Both the position numbers and the translations under genes were made by a program. Positions 1-9,308 of a DNA stretch of 64,000 bases are shown here, one piece after another; the first letter of the stretch is position 1, and each line of letters starts with the position of its first letter. A model generated the notes under the pieces. That model saw nothing but the letters and a program-made list of their open reading frames with translations, was not told where the DNA came from and ran no database searches. The stretch comes from Calothrix sp. PCC 7716 (lineage in GTDB: Bacteria > Cyanobacteriota > Cyanobacteriia > Cyanobacteriales > Nostocaceae): contig NZ_AP025018.1 of the NCBI RefSeq assembly GCF_019977735.1, positions 372,001 to 436,000 on the forward strand. The letters run 5' to 3'.

Positions 1-878
1 TTTTTATTGGCGCCTTATTGGGAGTTGCTGCTGCGTTCTTAGTTGATGTCATTGATAAATCAATCAAAACTGTTAAAGAAGCTCAGGATGTATTTGGTTA
101 TACATTGCTTGGTTTAATTCCCAAATTTGATACCAATAGTGCTTCTATTGAGCAAACAATGGAAGGTGCCTCACCAAGGGTAGTTGTAGGAACTTTGCCA
201 CGCTCAGTAATTCACGAAGCGTATCAAATGCTACAAGCGAACTTAAAATTTATTAGTCATAAAACAGTTCGCACTATTGTAGTTACTAGTTCAGTTCCAG
301 GTGAAGGAAAATCTGAGGTGAGCGCGAATTTAGCCGCTGTAATTGCACAAGCGGGTAAACGTGTCTTACTTGTAGATTCTGACATGCGTAATCCTTCGCA
401 ACATCATTTGTGGGGAGTGATGAATTTAACGGGGTTGAGCAATGTGATAGTCGGACAAGACCGTATTCGCAACTGTATTCAAACCGTAACACGAAATATA
501 TCAGTATTAACGGCTGGGGTAATACCACCAAATCCTCAAGCTCTATTAGACTCTGATGGCATGAGCGCTTTGATTCAAGCTTTATCACAACACTATGACT
601 ATATAATCTTTGATACTCCACCTTTAGCTGGAACTGCGGATGCAGCAGTTTTGGGTAAAATGGCAGATGGTGTTTTGGTTGTAGTTCGTCCTGGTGTCGC
701 TGACTTGAAGAGCGCACTTGCAGCTAAAACTTTGCTTATGCGTTCAGAAGCTAACGTTTTAGGTATGGTCGCTAATGGTGTCAATATCAAACATGAGCCT
801 GATAGATATTTCTATTACAACAGTACCCGTGATACTAATAATAGTTCGCTTGTAGTTCAGGCATCTGATAGTAAGTAG
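1..878 (+). CDS. Wzc/CpsD-type bacterial tyrosine kinase, C-terminal part (5' truncated by window edge)
   Basis: The reading frame is open from base 3, so the gene starts outside the window. It opens with the end of a membrane helix (GALLGVAAAFLVDV) followed by the cytoplasmic kinase domain. The BY-kinase motifs are visible: Walker A in VPGEGKSE, Walker A' in LLVDSDMRNP, Walker B in YIIFDTPP, and a C-terminal tyrosine cluster (RYFYY) of the kind that is autophosphorylated. The missing N-terminus should carry the Wzz chain-length domain. Such proteins control polymerisation and export of exopolysaccharide with Wzx, Wzy and Wza. It heads a long run of glycosyltransferase genes on the same strand, which fits this role. 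Family assignment is secure; the polymer is unknown. Confidence 0.9.
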   Translation, partial: FIGALLGVAAAFLVDVIDKSIKTVKEAQDVFGYTLLGLIPKFDTNSASIEQTMEGASPRVVVGTLPRSVIHEAYQMLQANLKFISHKTVRTIVVTSSVPGEGKSEVSANLAAVIAQAGKRVLLVDSDMRNPSQHHLWGVMNLTGLSNVIVGQDRIRNCIQTVTRNISVLTAGVIPPNPQALLDSDGMSALIQALSQHYDYIIFDTPPLAGTADAAVLGKMADGVLVVVRPGVADLKSALAAKTLLMRSEANVLGMVANGVNIKHEPDRYFYYNSTRDTNNSSLVVQASDSK

Positions 879-899
879 TACCAAAATATAGGCGCCTAT

Positions 900-1442
900 A
901 TGGATAATACGGTTAGCACAGAATTAGGTTTTTGGGAGCAAATAAAAGAAGATTGGAAGTCACACGGGTGCGACTGGACACTTCCTGGTTTTCGTGCAGT
1001 GGCAGTACATCGATTTGGTGTATGGCGTATGACAGTACAACCAAAGCTTTTACGCGCTCCTTTAAGTATTCTCTACCGAATGTTATTCCGTAAAATTCGC
1101 AACGGTTATGGTATTGAACTACCTTACACTGTTAACCTTGGGCGCCGTGTAGTTATTGAACACCAAGGAGGTATTGTAATTCACGGTTACAGCACAATTG
1201 GTGACGACTGCATTATTCGTCAAGGTGTAACTTTAGGAAATCGTTATCTCAACCGTCCGTTAGATGCACCTTGTTTAGGCAAGCGCGTTAATGTTGGTGC
1301 TGGCGCCAAAATTTTTGGTGATGTCACCATTGGTGATAATGTCAATATTGGCGCTAATGCAGTAGTACTAAGCGATATTCCTTCAGAGTCAACTGCTGTA
1401 GGTATTCCCGCAAAAGTTATTCAGAAATCACTCGTCAATTAG
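900..1442 (+). CDS. Serine O-acetyltransferase-like hexapeptide-repeat acyltransferase
   Basis: A 180-residue protein starting 21 bases after the tyrosine kinase stop. The C-terminal half (about residues 80-175) has left-handed beta-helix hexapeptide repeats such as IGDDCIIRQGVTLG, VNVGAGAKIFG and VTIGDNVNIGANAVVL, and ends with the GIPAKVI motif of CysE-like enzymes. The N-terminal part has the RFGVWRM helix seen in exopolysaccharide-cluster acetyltransferases (EpsE/colanic type). It probably O-acetylates a sugar or a precursor in polysaccharide assembly. A cysteine-pathway role cannot be excluded from sequence, but the gene position favours sugar modification. Confidence 0.82.
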   Translation: MDNTVSTELGFWEQIKEDWKSHGCDWTLPGFRAVAVHRFGVWRMTVQPKLLRAPLSILYRMLFRKIRNGYGIELPYTVNLGRRVVIEHQGGIVIHGYSTIGDDCIIRQGVTLGNRYLNRPLDAPCLGKRVNVGAGAKIFGDVTIGDNVNIGANAVVLSDIPSESTAVGIPAKVIQKSLVN

Positions 1443-1505
1443 AAACCGGGTTCCTTACCACAAGTTAAAATTTTTACCCAAGTTTTTCACAGGAACCCGG
1501 TTTCT
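1441..1505. repeat. Inverted repeat (AGAAACCGGGTTCCT type), possible terminator
   Basis: A perfect 15-bp inverted repeat, AGAAACCGGGTTCCT at 1441-1455 and its reverse complement at 1491-1505, with a 35-bp loop. It follows directly on the acetyltransferase stop. A closely related repeat lies at 18280-18344, and a degenerate relative at about 13976-14000. It could act as a transcription terminator, but there is no clear T-run. Confidence 0.75.
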
Positions 1506-1532
1506 TGGATAAACATTAGGAAATTCTCTAAC

Positions 1533-2729
1533 ATGTATACAAATCAGTTAGTGCATCTATCAATAGAAATAATTCTGCTGATAAGTGCCCTTTTTTTGCT
1601 TGTTCTGTGTTCTGTTTTACTAATTGAATGTATCGCTGCTCTGTTTCCACTCACTCCCACCACTTCAAAAATTCAGACTAATAAGGTGGCAGTCTTAATT
1701 CCTGCTCATAATGAAGAAGCTGTAATTTCAAATACATTAAAAAGCTTAAAATCTACGTCATTACCACATCATAAAATTGTAGTAGTTGCTGATAACTGTA
1801 CAGACGCAACTGCTGAAATCGCGTCACGTGCAGGAGTTACAGTCATAGAAAGACAAGATGAGAACAAGAAAGGTAAAGGATACGCTTTAGACTACGGGTT
1901 AAAATTTCTAGAGAATAACCCACCTGAAGTTGTTGTATTTATCGACGCTGATTGTGTAGTTCAAAGAAATACAATAACGCTGTTGACCGAGAAAGCTAAT
2001 AGTACAGGTAGACCAGCACAAGCAGTCTACTTGATGTCAAAACCTAATCAACCGACTCCTAAAGATTCAATATCAGTCTTTGCATTCAAAGTCAAAAACC
2101 TTGTGCGTTCACGTGGTTTAGTACGCATGGGTTTACCCTGTTTGCTGGCAGGTACTGGAATGGCATTTCCTTGGTCAGTTATTCGTTCGGTTGACCTGGC
2201 AAATTCTGAAATTGTCGAAGATATGAAACTCGGATTAGATTTAACTATTGCTGGATATCCACCAATTTTTTGTCCACAAGCAAGCGTAAATAGTAGTCTA
2301 CCTCAGAACACGAAAGCAGCAAAAAGTCAACGTACTCGTTGGGAACATGGTCATATTCAAACTTTGCTTACTTATGTACCTAAGTTAATTACTAATGGAG
2401 TACGTCAAAGAAGATTAGACTTGTTTTTCAGCGCACTTGATTTGTGTATTCCACCCCTATCGTTATTTGTCGCAATGTGGTTTGCGGTGATGTGTACTTC
2501 ACTTCTATTCGCATTTTTGATATCAATATGGATACCTGTTTGGATTACTGCTCTTGCAGGAACATTTATTTTGACGGCAATATTAATAGCTTGGTCAAAC
2601 TTCGCGCGTTCTGACTTACCGTTGTTAGAACTGTTTGCTATACCGTTTTACATCCTCTGGAAAATTCCTTTGTACTTCAAATTCTTAGTTCAACCCCAAA
2701 AAACATGGGTTCGTACTGAACGAGACTAG
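1533..2729 (+). CDS. Membrane-bound glycosyltransferase family 2
   Basis: A 398-residue protein. One N-terminal membrane helix (residues about 8-38) is followed by a GT-A fold with VAVLIPAHNEE, the acidic VVVADNCTD, the metal-binding FIDADC (DxD type), and later EDMKLGLDL and QRTRWEHGH (the Q/RxxRW-type motif of processive or integral GT2 enzymes). At least two C-terminal membrane helices follow (about residues 300-385). It should transfer an activated sugar to a lipid-linked acceptor on the cytoplasmic face. It is co-directional with the upstream exopolysaccharide genes and followed by a hairpin. Confidence 0.87.
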   Translation: MYTNQLVHLSIEIILLISALFLLVLCSVLLIECIAALFPLTPTTSKIQTNKVAVLIPAHNEEAVISNTLKSLKSTSLPHHKIVVVADNCTDATAEIASRAGVTVIERQDENKKGKGYALDYGLKFLENNPPEVVVFIDADCVVQRNTITLLTEKANSTGRPAQAVYLMSKPNQPTPKDSISVFAFKVKNLVRSRGLVRMGLPCLLAGTGMAFPWSVIRSVDLANSEIVEDMKLGLDLTIAGYPPIFCPQASVNSSLPQNTKAAKSQRTRWEHGHIQTLLTYVPKLITNGVRQRRLDLFFSALDLCIPPLSLFVAMWFAVMCTSLLFAFLISIWIPVWITALAGTFILTAILIAWSNFARSDLPLLELFAIPFYILWKIPLYFKFLVQPQKTWVRTERD

Positions 2730-2756
2730 TGGCAACGGATGTAACGGATGAGTGTT

Positions 2757-2790
2757 CCCCACTGTATTATTTGTATACTGTGGGGATTTT
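2757..2790 (+). terminator. Probable intrinsic terminator
   Basis: Stem CCCCACTGTAT pairs with ATACTGTGGGG (one mismatch) across a short loop, followed by ATTTTA. It sits 27 bases after the GT2 stop and before the next start, so it could separate two transcription units. Confidence 0.6.
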
Positions 2791-2819
2791 ATGTATAACT
2801 TATATTTAGATGTATTTAA

Positions 2820-4013
2820 ATGCAAATGGAAGCTAATAAACGCTTGTTAATAGTTCAGTATGCGGGTGACTACCGTGAAACCTTTAAGCAAGTTCGAGAA
2901 AATGGTATAGAAACATACCACGCGCAAAAGTATGTGATTGATTCGATAAACGATATCAGTCAAGAAATTGAAGAAGCTATTTTAATGTGTTGCCAAACTA
3001 CAGAAAAATATAACACGCTTTTGCAACCTGGAATACGCGCGGTAGGCGCCGCAGTTGACCCATTTAAGCAAAGTCAAGAAATTTGTCAAATTATCGCTGA
3101 ATTAAACCCCACGCACTTAGTCGTTCACTCACCAATTCCAGCTATATTTAGTTGGGCGATTAAAAAGCGCGTTAAAACTATGGCATTGCTCGCTGATTCA
3201 TTTTTACAGCGAGGATTACGAAATCGTATCAAAAACTCTCTTCTGGCTGCAAAATTAAATAACCCTTATATTGAGTGGGTGGCAAATCATGGTGTAAATT
3301 CTTGCCTTTCGCTTCAAAATATCGGTGTTAACCCAAATAAAATTATTCCTTGGGACTGGCCGCACTTCAAAACCCCCGACGAGTTTACACCAAAAACATT
3401 ACCATCTACTGATGTTTGGAATCTAGTTTATGTTGGTGCTGTGGTTCCTAGTAAAGGTGTTGGAGAAATTTTTGAAGCATTGGCTATTTTACGTGAGCAA
3501 AATATCACAGCCAAGTTACACATAGCAGGTAAAGGCGATATTGATTATTTTATTAATAAATCTCAAGAATTAGGCATACAGGATAATATTAATTTTTTAG
3601 GTTTGGTTCCTCACAACGAAGTAATTGATTTAATGCGACAAGCGCACTTAGTAATAGTACCTAGTTGGCATGAATATCCAGAAGGATTACCATTAACAAT
3701 ATACGAAGCCTTGTGCGCGCGTACTCCTATTGTCGCTTCAGACCATCCCATGTTTAGAAGAAATTTAGAAGATGGCATTAGTGCAGTTATATTTCCAGCG
3801 CGCGATTCCAAGATGTTAGCAAATTCTATACATAAGCTCATATCAAATCCAGAACTTTATTACAGTGTCAGTTTCGCTTCGCTCAAATCATGGAAACAAT
3901 TACAGTTGCCAGTTAAATGGGCTAAATTAATTTATACATGGCTTAACAATTCGCAACATGATAGAAACTGGCTGTATGAAAACAATTTAACTTCTGGACG
4001 GTATAAATACTGA
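2820..4013 (+). CDS. Glycosyltransferase family 4 (GT-B)
   Basis: A 397-residue protein. The C-terminal Rossmann domain has the GT4 signature: VYVGAVVPSKGV (about residue 200), LHIAGKGD, NFLGLVPHNEVIDLMRQAHL, and the nucleotide-sugar-binding EGLPLTIYEAL with the E-x7-E spacing, followed by PIVASD. The N-terminal acceptor domain is less conserved. It is predicted to be a cytosolic, retaining, nucleotide-sugar-dependent transferase that builds the polysaccharide repeat unit. An in-frame ATG six bases downstream is an equally possible start. Sugar and acceptor cannot be told from sequence. Confidence 0.85.
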   Translation: MQMEANKRLLIVQYAGDYRETFKQVRENGIETYHAQKYVIDSINDISQEIEEAILMCCQTTEKYNTLLQPGIRAVGAAVDPFKQSQEICQIIAELNPTHLVVHSPIPAIFSWAIKKRVKTMALLADSFLQRGLRNRIKNSLLAAKLNNPYIEWVANHGVNSCLSLQNIGVNPNKIIPWDWPHFKTPDEFTPKTLPSTDVWNLVYVGAVVPSKGVGEIFEALAILREQNITAKLHIAGKGDIDYFINKSQELGIQDNINFLGLVPHNEVIDLMRQAHLVIVPSWHEYPEGLPLTIYEALCARTPIVASDHPMFRRNLEDGISAVIFPARDSKMLANSIHKLISNPELYYSVSFASLKSWKQLQLPVKWAKLIYTWLNNSQHDRNWLYENNLTSGRYKY

Positions 4014-4268
4014 TTAAAACAGAGCAATAAAATGCACTATTAATTCCGAAATAAACGTTTTATTATAATCGAATATAGTAAAAGTTATTGAAAAAATAAA
4101 TTTTTTCTAAGTATTAACGCTAGCTTAAATAAAGCTAAAATAATATCATTTCGTATTAAGCACTTTTATGCTTACTGTGAACATTTGTCCTGTATCTGAG
4201 TATTATTACGGTTAAATCACCATAAAAACCGTGTAATTACTCACATACAAATATCGCGGTGCGTCCGA

Positions 4269-5636
4269 ATGAAAAAAACATCAAAACAGCTCCGAGTCTT
4301 ATATGCAGTCGGACCAGAAGATGTGATTGCAGCATATAAGCATTGGAAACACGGAACAGAATCACCTTTACAAGTATCAATTCCTTATTCAAGTCAGTTT
4401 TACGAAGTTTGTCAAAGTTTAAACATTCAAGGCTATGTAATTGCACAGTCTGCAATTAAACAAGTCGTCAAAGATGACAAGTTCGTAATCAAACGTCTAC
4501 CAATTCTAGTCAATCGCGCTCATGGTATTTTTTACCACATTCATCATATTTGGAATGGACTGTATTTACTTGTTTGTGCGGTAAAGTTCAGAGCATCGGT
4601 ATGTATTGCATCTAGTGGAACTACGCACTGGTTTATGTGGCGCCTATTTTCTTTGTTGAGAATCAAGGTAATTCCATCAGTACATTGTGTATTATGGCGC
4701 CATTTCGGACATCAAACTCTAGGTGAAAAACTAACTCTCAAATTAGGCGCCAGCTTATTTAGTTCAAATTGTACGGCAACTTTAGCGGTATCAAATCAAA
4801 TCACAAAGCAAATCGCACAACTAACTCAAAATCATCACCAACCAGTTCACGAGTTTACACCTACCTACTGTCGTCAAGACTTTGCTCATATTAACAAGGC
4901 AAATTTAAACGCATCTATATTCCGTGTCTTATATGCAGGACGAATAGAACATGACAAAGGTGTATTTGATTTACTCCAAATTGCCAAACGATTTCAAAGT
5001 GAAGGTTTACGAAATATTGTTTTCGATATTTGTGGTGAAGGTTCAGCATTTGATGAACTGTGTCAAGAAGTTACAGACTCTCGGTTAGAAGCAAATTATC
5101 AATGTCACGGTCACTGTACAAAACTAGGGTGTTGACTTTGTGGGAAATTAGGTCAAAATCGTTCATACAACTTTTGTGTCTAAACTAAAAGCTCAAAGCA
5201 GCTATAATACAAGGCTTAACACTGGCGCCACCAGACACAGATTGTGCATGAAAAATTATTGTCCCCGAAGCATCAGAGTCAACACCCTAGTACAAAACCC
5301 AAGATGCATTCTATATTCAGTGACTCACACGTCGTAATAGTACCAACACAAACTAAATTTGTTGAAGGTTTTAATAGAGTTGTAGCAGAAAGCATTTTAG
5401 CTGGTCGTCCAGTCGTCACATCCGCAGTATGTCCTGCTATATCCTACGTGCGTTCTGCTGTAATTGAAGTACCTCCAAACGACATCACAGCATACGGTGA
5501 TGCTTTGATTGATTTATACAAAAATCATTTACTATACGAACAAAAGCGTCTTGCTTGTCTGAAACTACAAGAACAGTTTTATGATGTGAATAGAAGTTGG
5601 GGCGCCAAGCTAAAATCTATATTGATAGATATTTAA
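4269..5636 (+). pseudogene. Glycosyltransferase family 4 gene interrupted by a MITE
   Basis: Two same-frame open segments, 4269-5135 and 5244-5636, together match the intact 391-residue protein at 9309-10484 along its length. The first starts KQLRVLYAVGPEDVIAAYK against KQLRILYAIGTEDVIEAYK. The second contains EGFNRVVAES, AVCPAISYVR and LQEQFYD, also found in the paralogue. The break coincides with a 167-bp inverted-repeat element (5124-5290) that brings an in-frame TGA at 5133-5135. Removing the element plus one 7-bp duplication deletes 174 bases (58 codons) and restores the frame. The gene was therefore functional until insertion. The first part could still make a truncated protein lacking the UDP-sugar site. 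Confidence 0.9.
5124..5290. mobile_element. MITE, 167 bp, with 14-bp terminal inverted repeats and 7-bp target duplication
   Basis: Ends are CTAGGGTGTTGACT (5124-5137) and its exact reverse complement (5277-5290). It is flanked by a direct duplication TACAAAA at 5117-5123 and 5291-5297. It holds no reading frame of use, so it must have been moved in trans. It lies inside a glycosyltransferase gene whose paralogue lacks it, which confirms the boundaries. It contains one GGCGCC. The parent IS family is not identifiable here; no transposase with these ends is in the window. Confidence 0.9.
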
Positions 5637-5957
5637 GCTACAAATGCAAGAACTTGATTTTTGCTTAATTACTCCTAGTTATGCACCAGACTATCATCGA
5701 TGTCAGCTGCTGGCTTGGAGTATAGAAGCATTCGCACCCGAAAAGGCAAAGCATTATATAATTGTGCCAAAGCGCGATTTACCTCTTTTTCGTCAAATCA
5801 AATATAGAAACACTCAAATAATTACTCTTGAATCAATCTTACCTACTTGGGTTCAATTACCCTTTATCAATAATTGTTGGTTTAATATCAAGCATTTACT
5901 TGTGCGAGGATGGATAATTCAGCAACTCATTAAACTTGCAGCAGCAGAATTTCTTAG

Positions 5958-7371
5958 CTCATATCTTGCACCTAACGTAAAAACCCGTATAAAGCCAATT
6001 AGAGATGGTAAAACTATAACCAAAAGATAATTTTATTACCTAAGTATGAAAGAACATATTTTTGACTACGAGGCACCATATTAATACGTATTTTAAAGCT
6101 GAATTTTCATTTGATAATGGCGCCATTGAATTGAAAAATACATACAAATATACTGTTAGCAGTAAGTGATAATGAATTTAATTTGCATTGTGGCGCCAAA
6201 ACATGAGAAAAAGGGCGTTGAAGTTTATATGAATAAGCAAGAAATATGGTTTCAATTCTTGCCCACGCCCAAAATCTAGTTTACACTTTGCTGTCATTGA
6301 TGCCTTCTACCTACCAACAAGAAAATCTCGAAGCGATGTTTGGGATGTTTTTAGAGGCACAAGGTTATCCTCTACCTCAACACAGTAAAAGTAAGTCAGC
6401 TAGCGCCTTAAGCAGATTTCTCAACGTTTATAATTGGTCAACTAGAGGTGTGATTCGCACTGCCCGTAACCGTATTATTAAGGAGATTTTATCTGAGCGT
6501 TCGTTGGGGCGCCAACCATTTTTACAAGTTATTATTGACCTAACAACTTTGGAGAAAGCCGGAAAATTTAAGGGGCTTGAAAGCTTAATCAGCGTTTACC
6601 ACGGAAAACGAGGTATGCATTTGGTTGTGGTGTACTTAGTTGTTGGTCGGTGGCGAATACCCTGGAGCTTCCGTGTTTGGAGGGGGAAAGGCGCCACTTC
6701 CCCAGCAAGATTAGGATTAAAAATGGTTAAATCTTTACCTAAAAAATTAACCAAGCACTTTAAAGAGGTAATGGTTTTAGTAGATACAGGCTTCGGCAGT
6801 ATCCAATTTATACACGGTGTTCGAGAGAAAAAATTTCACATAATTGCTGGCATAGCTTGTACCCGTAAGTTAGTTGATGGGCGCAGTGTCGCCCAATTAC
6901 ACAAACGAGGACAGCAACTTTACCTTCAGGGTTTAAAATTTCCTGTCTATATATCCTGGTATTATTTTAAGCGTCATGACGGTAAGTATGAGAAACGATT
7001 TGTTATTTCAACCAAAGCCCTCAAAGCAAGCACTATTTCTTGGTGGGGTAAACGAAGATGGCAGATAGAGGGTTGGTTTAAAACCGCAAAACACCGTTTT
7101 GGATTACATCGCTTTGGACAAGGAACCCTCCTAGGGGTTTATCGCTGGTTAGTGTTGTCCCTGATATCTTATGTTTTGGCACATTGGGCTTATTTATCGA
7201 CATCGGGCGCCAACGGCGACTTACCTGACTGGGGTGAAGCAGCAGAAATTGCATTCCAAACTATATTTCCCCATTTAGTAGTGTTACTTCTTTTACAACA
7301 TATCGAACAGATGAGAGACTTGCTACTGAGTCAAGGAATTGACATCCAAATTTCCAGGTGCAAGATATGAG
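5958..7371 (+). mobile_element. Complete IS701-family insertion sequence, 1414 bp
   Basis: Terminal inverted repeats CTCATATCTTGCACCT (5958-5973) and its exact reverse complement (7356-7371). It is flanked by the 4-bp direct repeat TTAG (5954-5957 and 7372-7375), which fits the YTAR target duplication known for the IS701 family. One transposase gene fills most of it, and its stop lies within the right inverted repeat. The element looks intact and recently mobile: perfect ends, perfect duplication, uninterrupted transposase. It carries five GGCGCC sites, so it has been resident in this lineage. Confidence 0.92.
6246..7370 (+). CDS. IS701-type DDE transposase
   Basis: A 374-residue transposase, the only gene of the surrounding element. 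DDE-type features: IIDLTTLEK (first acidic residue, about residue 100), VMVLVDTGFGS (second, about 178), and the C-terminal RRWQIEGWFKTAKHRFGL (the Y/W-[2]-R-W-x-IE-x-WFKT box with the catalytic Glu). The proposed ATG lies in the loop of a small stem (GCAAGAA at 6237-6243 with TTCTTGC at 6256-6262), which would damp translation. MPSTYQQ, 18 codons in, is an alternative start. The frame is uninterrupted. Confidence 0.9.
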   Translation: MVSILAHAQNLVYTLLSLMPSTYQQENLEAMFGMFLEAQGYPLPQHSKSKSASALSRFLNVYNWSTRGVIRTARNRIIKEILSERSLGRQPFLQVIIDLTTLEKAGKFKGLESLISVYHGKRGMHLVVVYLVVGRWRIPWSFRVWRGKGATSPARLGLKMVKSLPKKLTKHFKEVMVLVDTGFGSIQFIHGVREKKFHIIAGIACTRKLVDGRSVAQLHKRGQQLYLQGLKFPVYISWYYFKRHDGKYEKRFVISTKALKASTISWWGKRRWQIEGWFKTAKHRFGLHRFGQGTLLGVYRWLVLSLISYVLAHWAYLSTSGANGDLPDWGEAAEIAFQTIFPHLVVLLLLQHIEQMRDLLLSQGIDIQISRCKI

Positions 7372-7932
7372 TTAGCGAACAGGTATTTGTATTTGTAGAT
7401 TCTGATGTTGCTTTTATTCGTCCTTTTGATTGGAACTTTTTTATTCGTGATAGTTTAGTGCGCTTGTACCGTATTCATGGAAATCTTTCTCCACAGGCGC
7501 CGATTGGTGAAAAATGGAATTATAATGCTCGTCGTTTACTTAATTTACCAAGTGGTGATATTCCTGTCACTGGTTATATAAGTCAAATCATGACATGGCG
7601 AAGCGATAATTTAAAACAACTTTATAAATATATCGAAAAGGTATCAGGACGTAAATGGATTGAAACTGTTTGCAGTAATTGGAATTTATCTGAGTATGTG
7701 TTGTATGGGGTTTTTGTAGAGGAAGTACTTAAAGTATCGGGACATTATTTTGACTCAGAATGCATTTGTCATGAATATTGGTTTAATCAACAAATGTCTG
7801 ATATGGATTTGGAGAACTTTTTTCAGCGTACCCCAAAAGAGCATATTGCTGTGATGATATCAGCCAAGTCAGGTATAGAAGTGCAACAATATGAGAATTT
7901 TGTCAAAAAGTTTCAGAAAATAGGGTAAAAAG

Positions 7933-9174
7933 ATGTTCAATCCTCTTACATCCCAATCAATGCGAATTGCCTATTTAATACCTGAATTTCCGGGACAAAC
8001 ACACATTTGGATGTGGAGAGAAATTACCCATCTACGCGCGTGGGGAACCGAGATTGATATTTTTTCCACCAAGCATCCTTCTCCAGATGTTAAAGCTAAA
8101 CACGATTTTGCCGATGCACAAGCTTACTATCTATGGAAGCAAAACATTTTCAATAATATAATTGACATTTTTATCGCTATATGCTGGGCAATAACTCGTC
8201 CGTTTAGTTTATATAAAGCAATAAAACTAGCTTTAACTATAGATGTAGAGGCGCCACGTTGGCATGTTATTGCTTTAGTGCCAATTGCTTGTATATTAGC
8301 TCGTTGTTGTGTCGCACGCGCGATAAAGCATATGCACTGTCATAGCTGTGGAAATTCCGCAATATTAGCAATAATGCTCAAACAGCTAACTGGCATTTCA
8401 TACTCACTAACGCTAAACGCGAACTTGGAATGGTGGGGAGGTGGAATGAAGGAAAAATTTACGAATGCTGCTTTTATTATTGCTATAACCAAAAAGCTAG
8501 AACAAGAAGTACGACTGAATTACCCACTTCAACAAAACCAAGTACTGTTAGGACGTATTGGTGTAGACACAGAAAAATGGAATCCACAGCTTTATGAATC
8601 AAATCATAAAACTAATAATCAAACCTTTTACATTCTTACCGTTGGGCGCCTACACACAAGCAAAGGTCACGATACTCTAATTCAAGCTGTTAAATGCCTT
8701 GTAGATGCTGGTAAATTTGTTCATCTTACAATAATTGGCGCCGGTTCCGAGTTAGAGAATTTAAGAACATTGGCAGCACAGCTAGAAATATTTCATCTAA
8801 TCGAGTTTACAGGAACTTTATCAGAAAACCAAATTATCCAAAAAATGTGTCAAATAGATGCATTTGTACTTGCTAGTCATGCAGAACCATTAGGTGTAGT
8901 TTACATGGAAGCGATGGCGATGTCAGTTGCAACAATTGGCACCAACGCGGGTGGTGTTCCTGAAATAATTACTGATACTCAAGATGGGTTACTAGTGGCG
9001 CCAAGGGATGTTATAGCTTTAACACGCGCGCTAAAACTACTGATTGAAAATCCGACACTCAAAATGCAACTAGCACGTAACGGACGCGCTTCTATTATTG
9101 AGCGTTTCGACAGTAGAATTGGCGCCGCAACACTTAGAGAAAAAATTATCAATCAAATTAATACGGGTGCTTAA
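7933..9174 (+). CDS. Glycosyltransferase family 4
   Basis: A 413-residue protein starting four bases after the stop of the broken DUF6492-like gene. The N-terminal domain begins AYLIPEFPGQTHIWMWREI, the pattern of colanic-acid/amylovoran-type transferases (YlvspyP.qshtFi.rEi). The C-terminal domain has ILTVGRLHTSKGHDTLIQAV, LTIIGAGSELENL, EFTGTLSENQI and the EPLGVVYMEAMAM nucleotide-sugar site followed by GGVPEII. It is cytosolic and should add one sugar of the repeat unit. Expression may now depend on transcription through the IS upstream. Confidence 0.87.
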   Translation: MFNPLTSQSMRIAYLIPEFPGQTHIWMWREITHLRAWGTEIDIFSTKHPSPDVKAKHDFADAQAYYLWKQNIFNNIIDIFIAICWAITRPFSLYKAIKLALTIDVEAPRWHVIALVPIACILARCCVARAIKHMHCHSCGNSAILAIMLKQLTGISYSLTLNANLEWWGGGMKEKFTNAAFIIAITKKLEQEVRLNYPLQQNQVLLGRIGVDTEKWNPQLYESNHKTNNQTFYILTVGRLHTSKGHDTLIQAVKCLVDAGKFVHLTIIGAGSELENLRTLAAQLEIFHLIEFTGTLSENQIIQKMCQIDAFVLASHAEPLGVVYMEAMAMSVATIGTNAGGVPEIITDTQDGLLVAPRDVIALTRALKLLIENPTLKMQLARNGRASIIERFDSRIGAATLREKIINQINTGA

Positions 9175-9308
9175 GTTATATTTTATATACAGCTATTAGC
9201 TTGATTACTGCTGTACCATGTAAGAAAAATTATAAAGTTTCAGTAAATATACGAGAAATGAATATAATCATAATTATTAACTCTTATATTTAAAACCAAA
9301 GTTATAAA

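Larger units (their letters stand above)
5644..7928 (+). pseudogene. DUF6492-like/GT-A-type glycosyltransferase gene interrupted by an IS701-type element
   Basis: The coding parts 5644-5957 and 7376-7928 join to an 867-base frame (288 residues plus stop) after removal of the insertion and one TTAG duplication. The junction reads AAAEFL-SEQVFVFVDSDVAF. The product begins DFCLITPSYAPDYHRCQLLAWSI and has a DxD-like VDSD at the reconstructed centre, which suggests a GT-A nucleotide-sugar transferase of the DUF6492 type. It is 7 bases after the previous gene and 4 bases before the next, so it was part of an operon. The 3' part has an open frame from about 7458, but without the catalytic N-terminus it is probably not functional. 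Confidence 0.87.

Noticed and set aside
7458-7928. Separate 156-residue gene after the IS701-type element
   Set aside because: It is the 3' part of the interrupted DUF6492-like gene; the frame continues upstream of 7458 to the insertion point.
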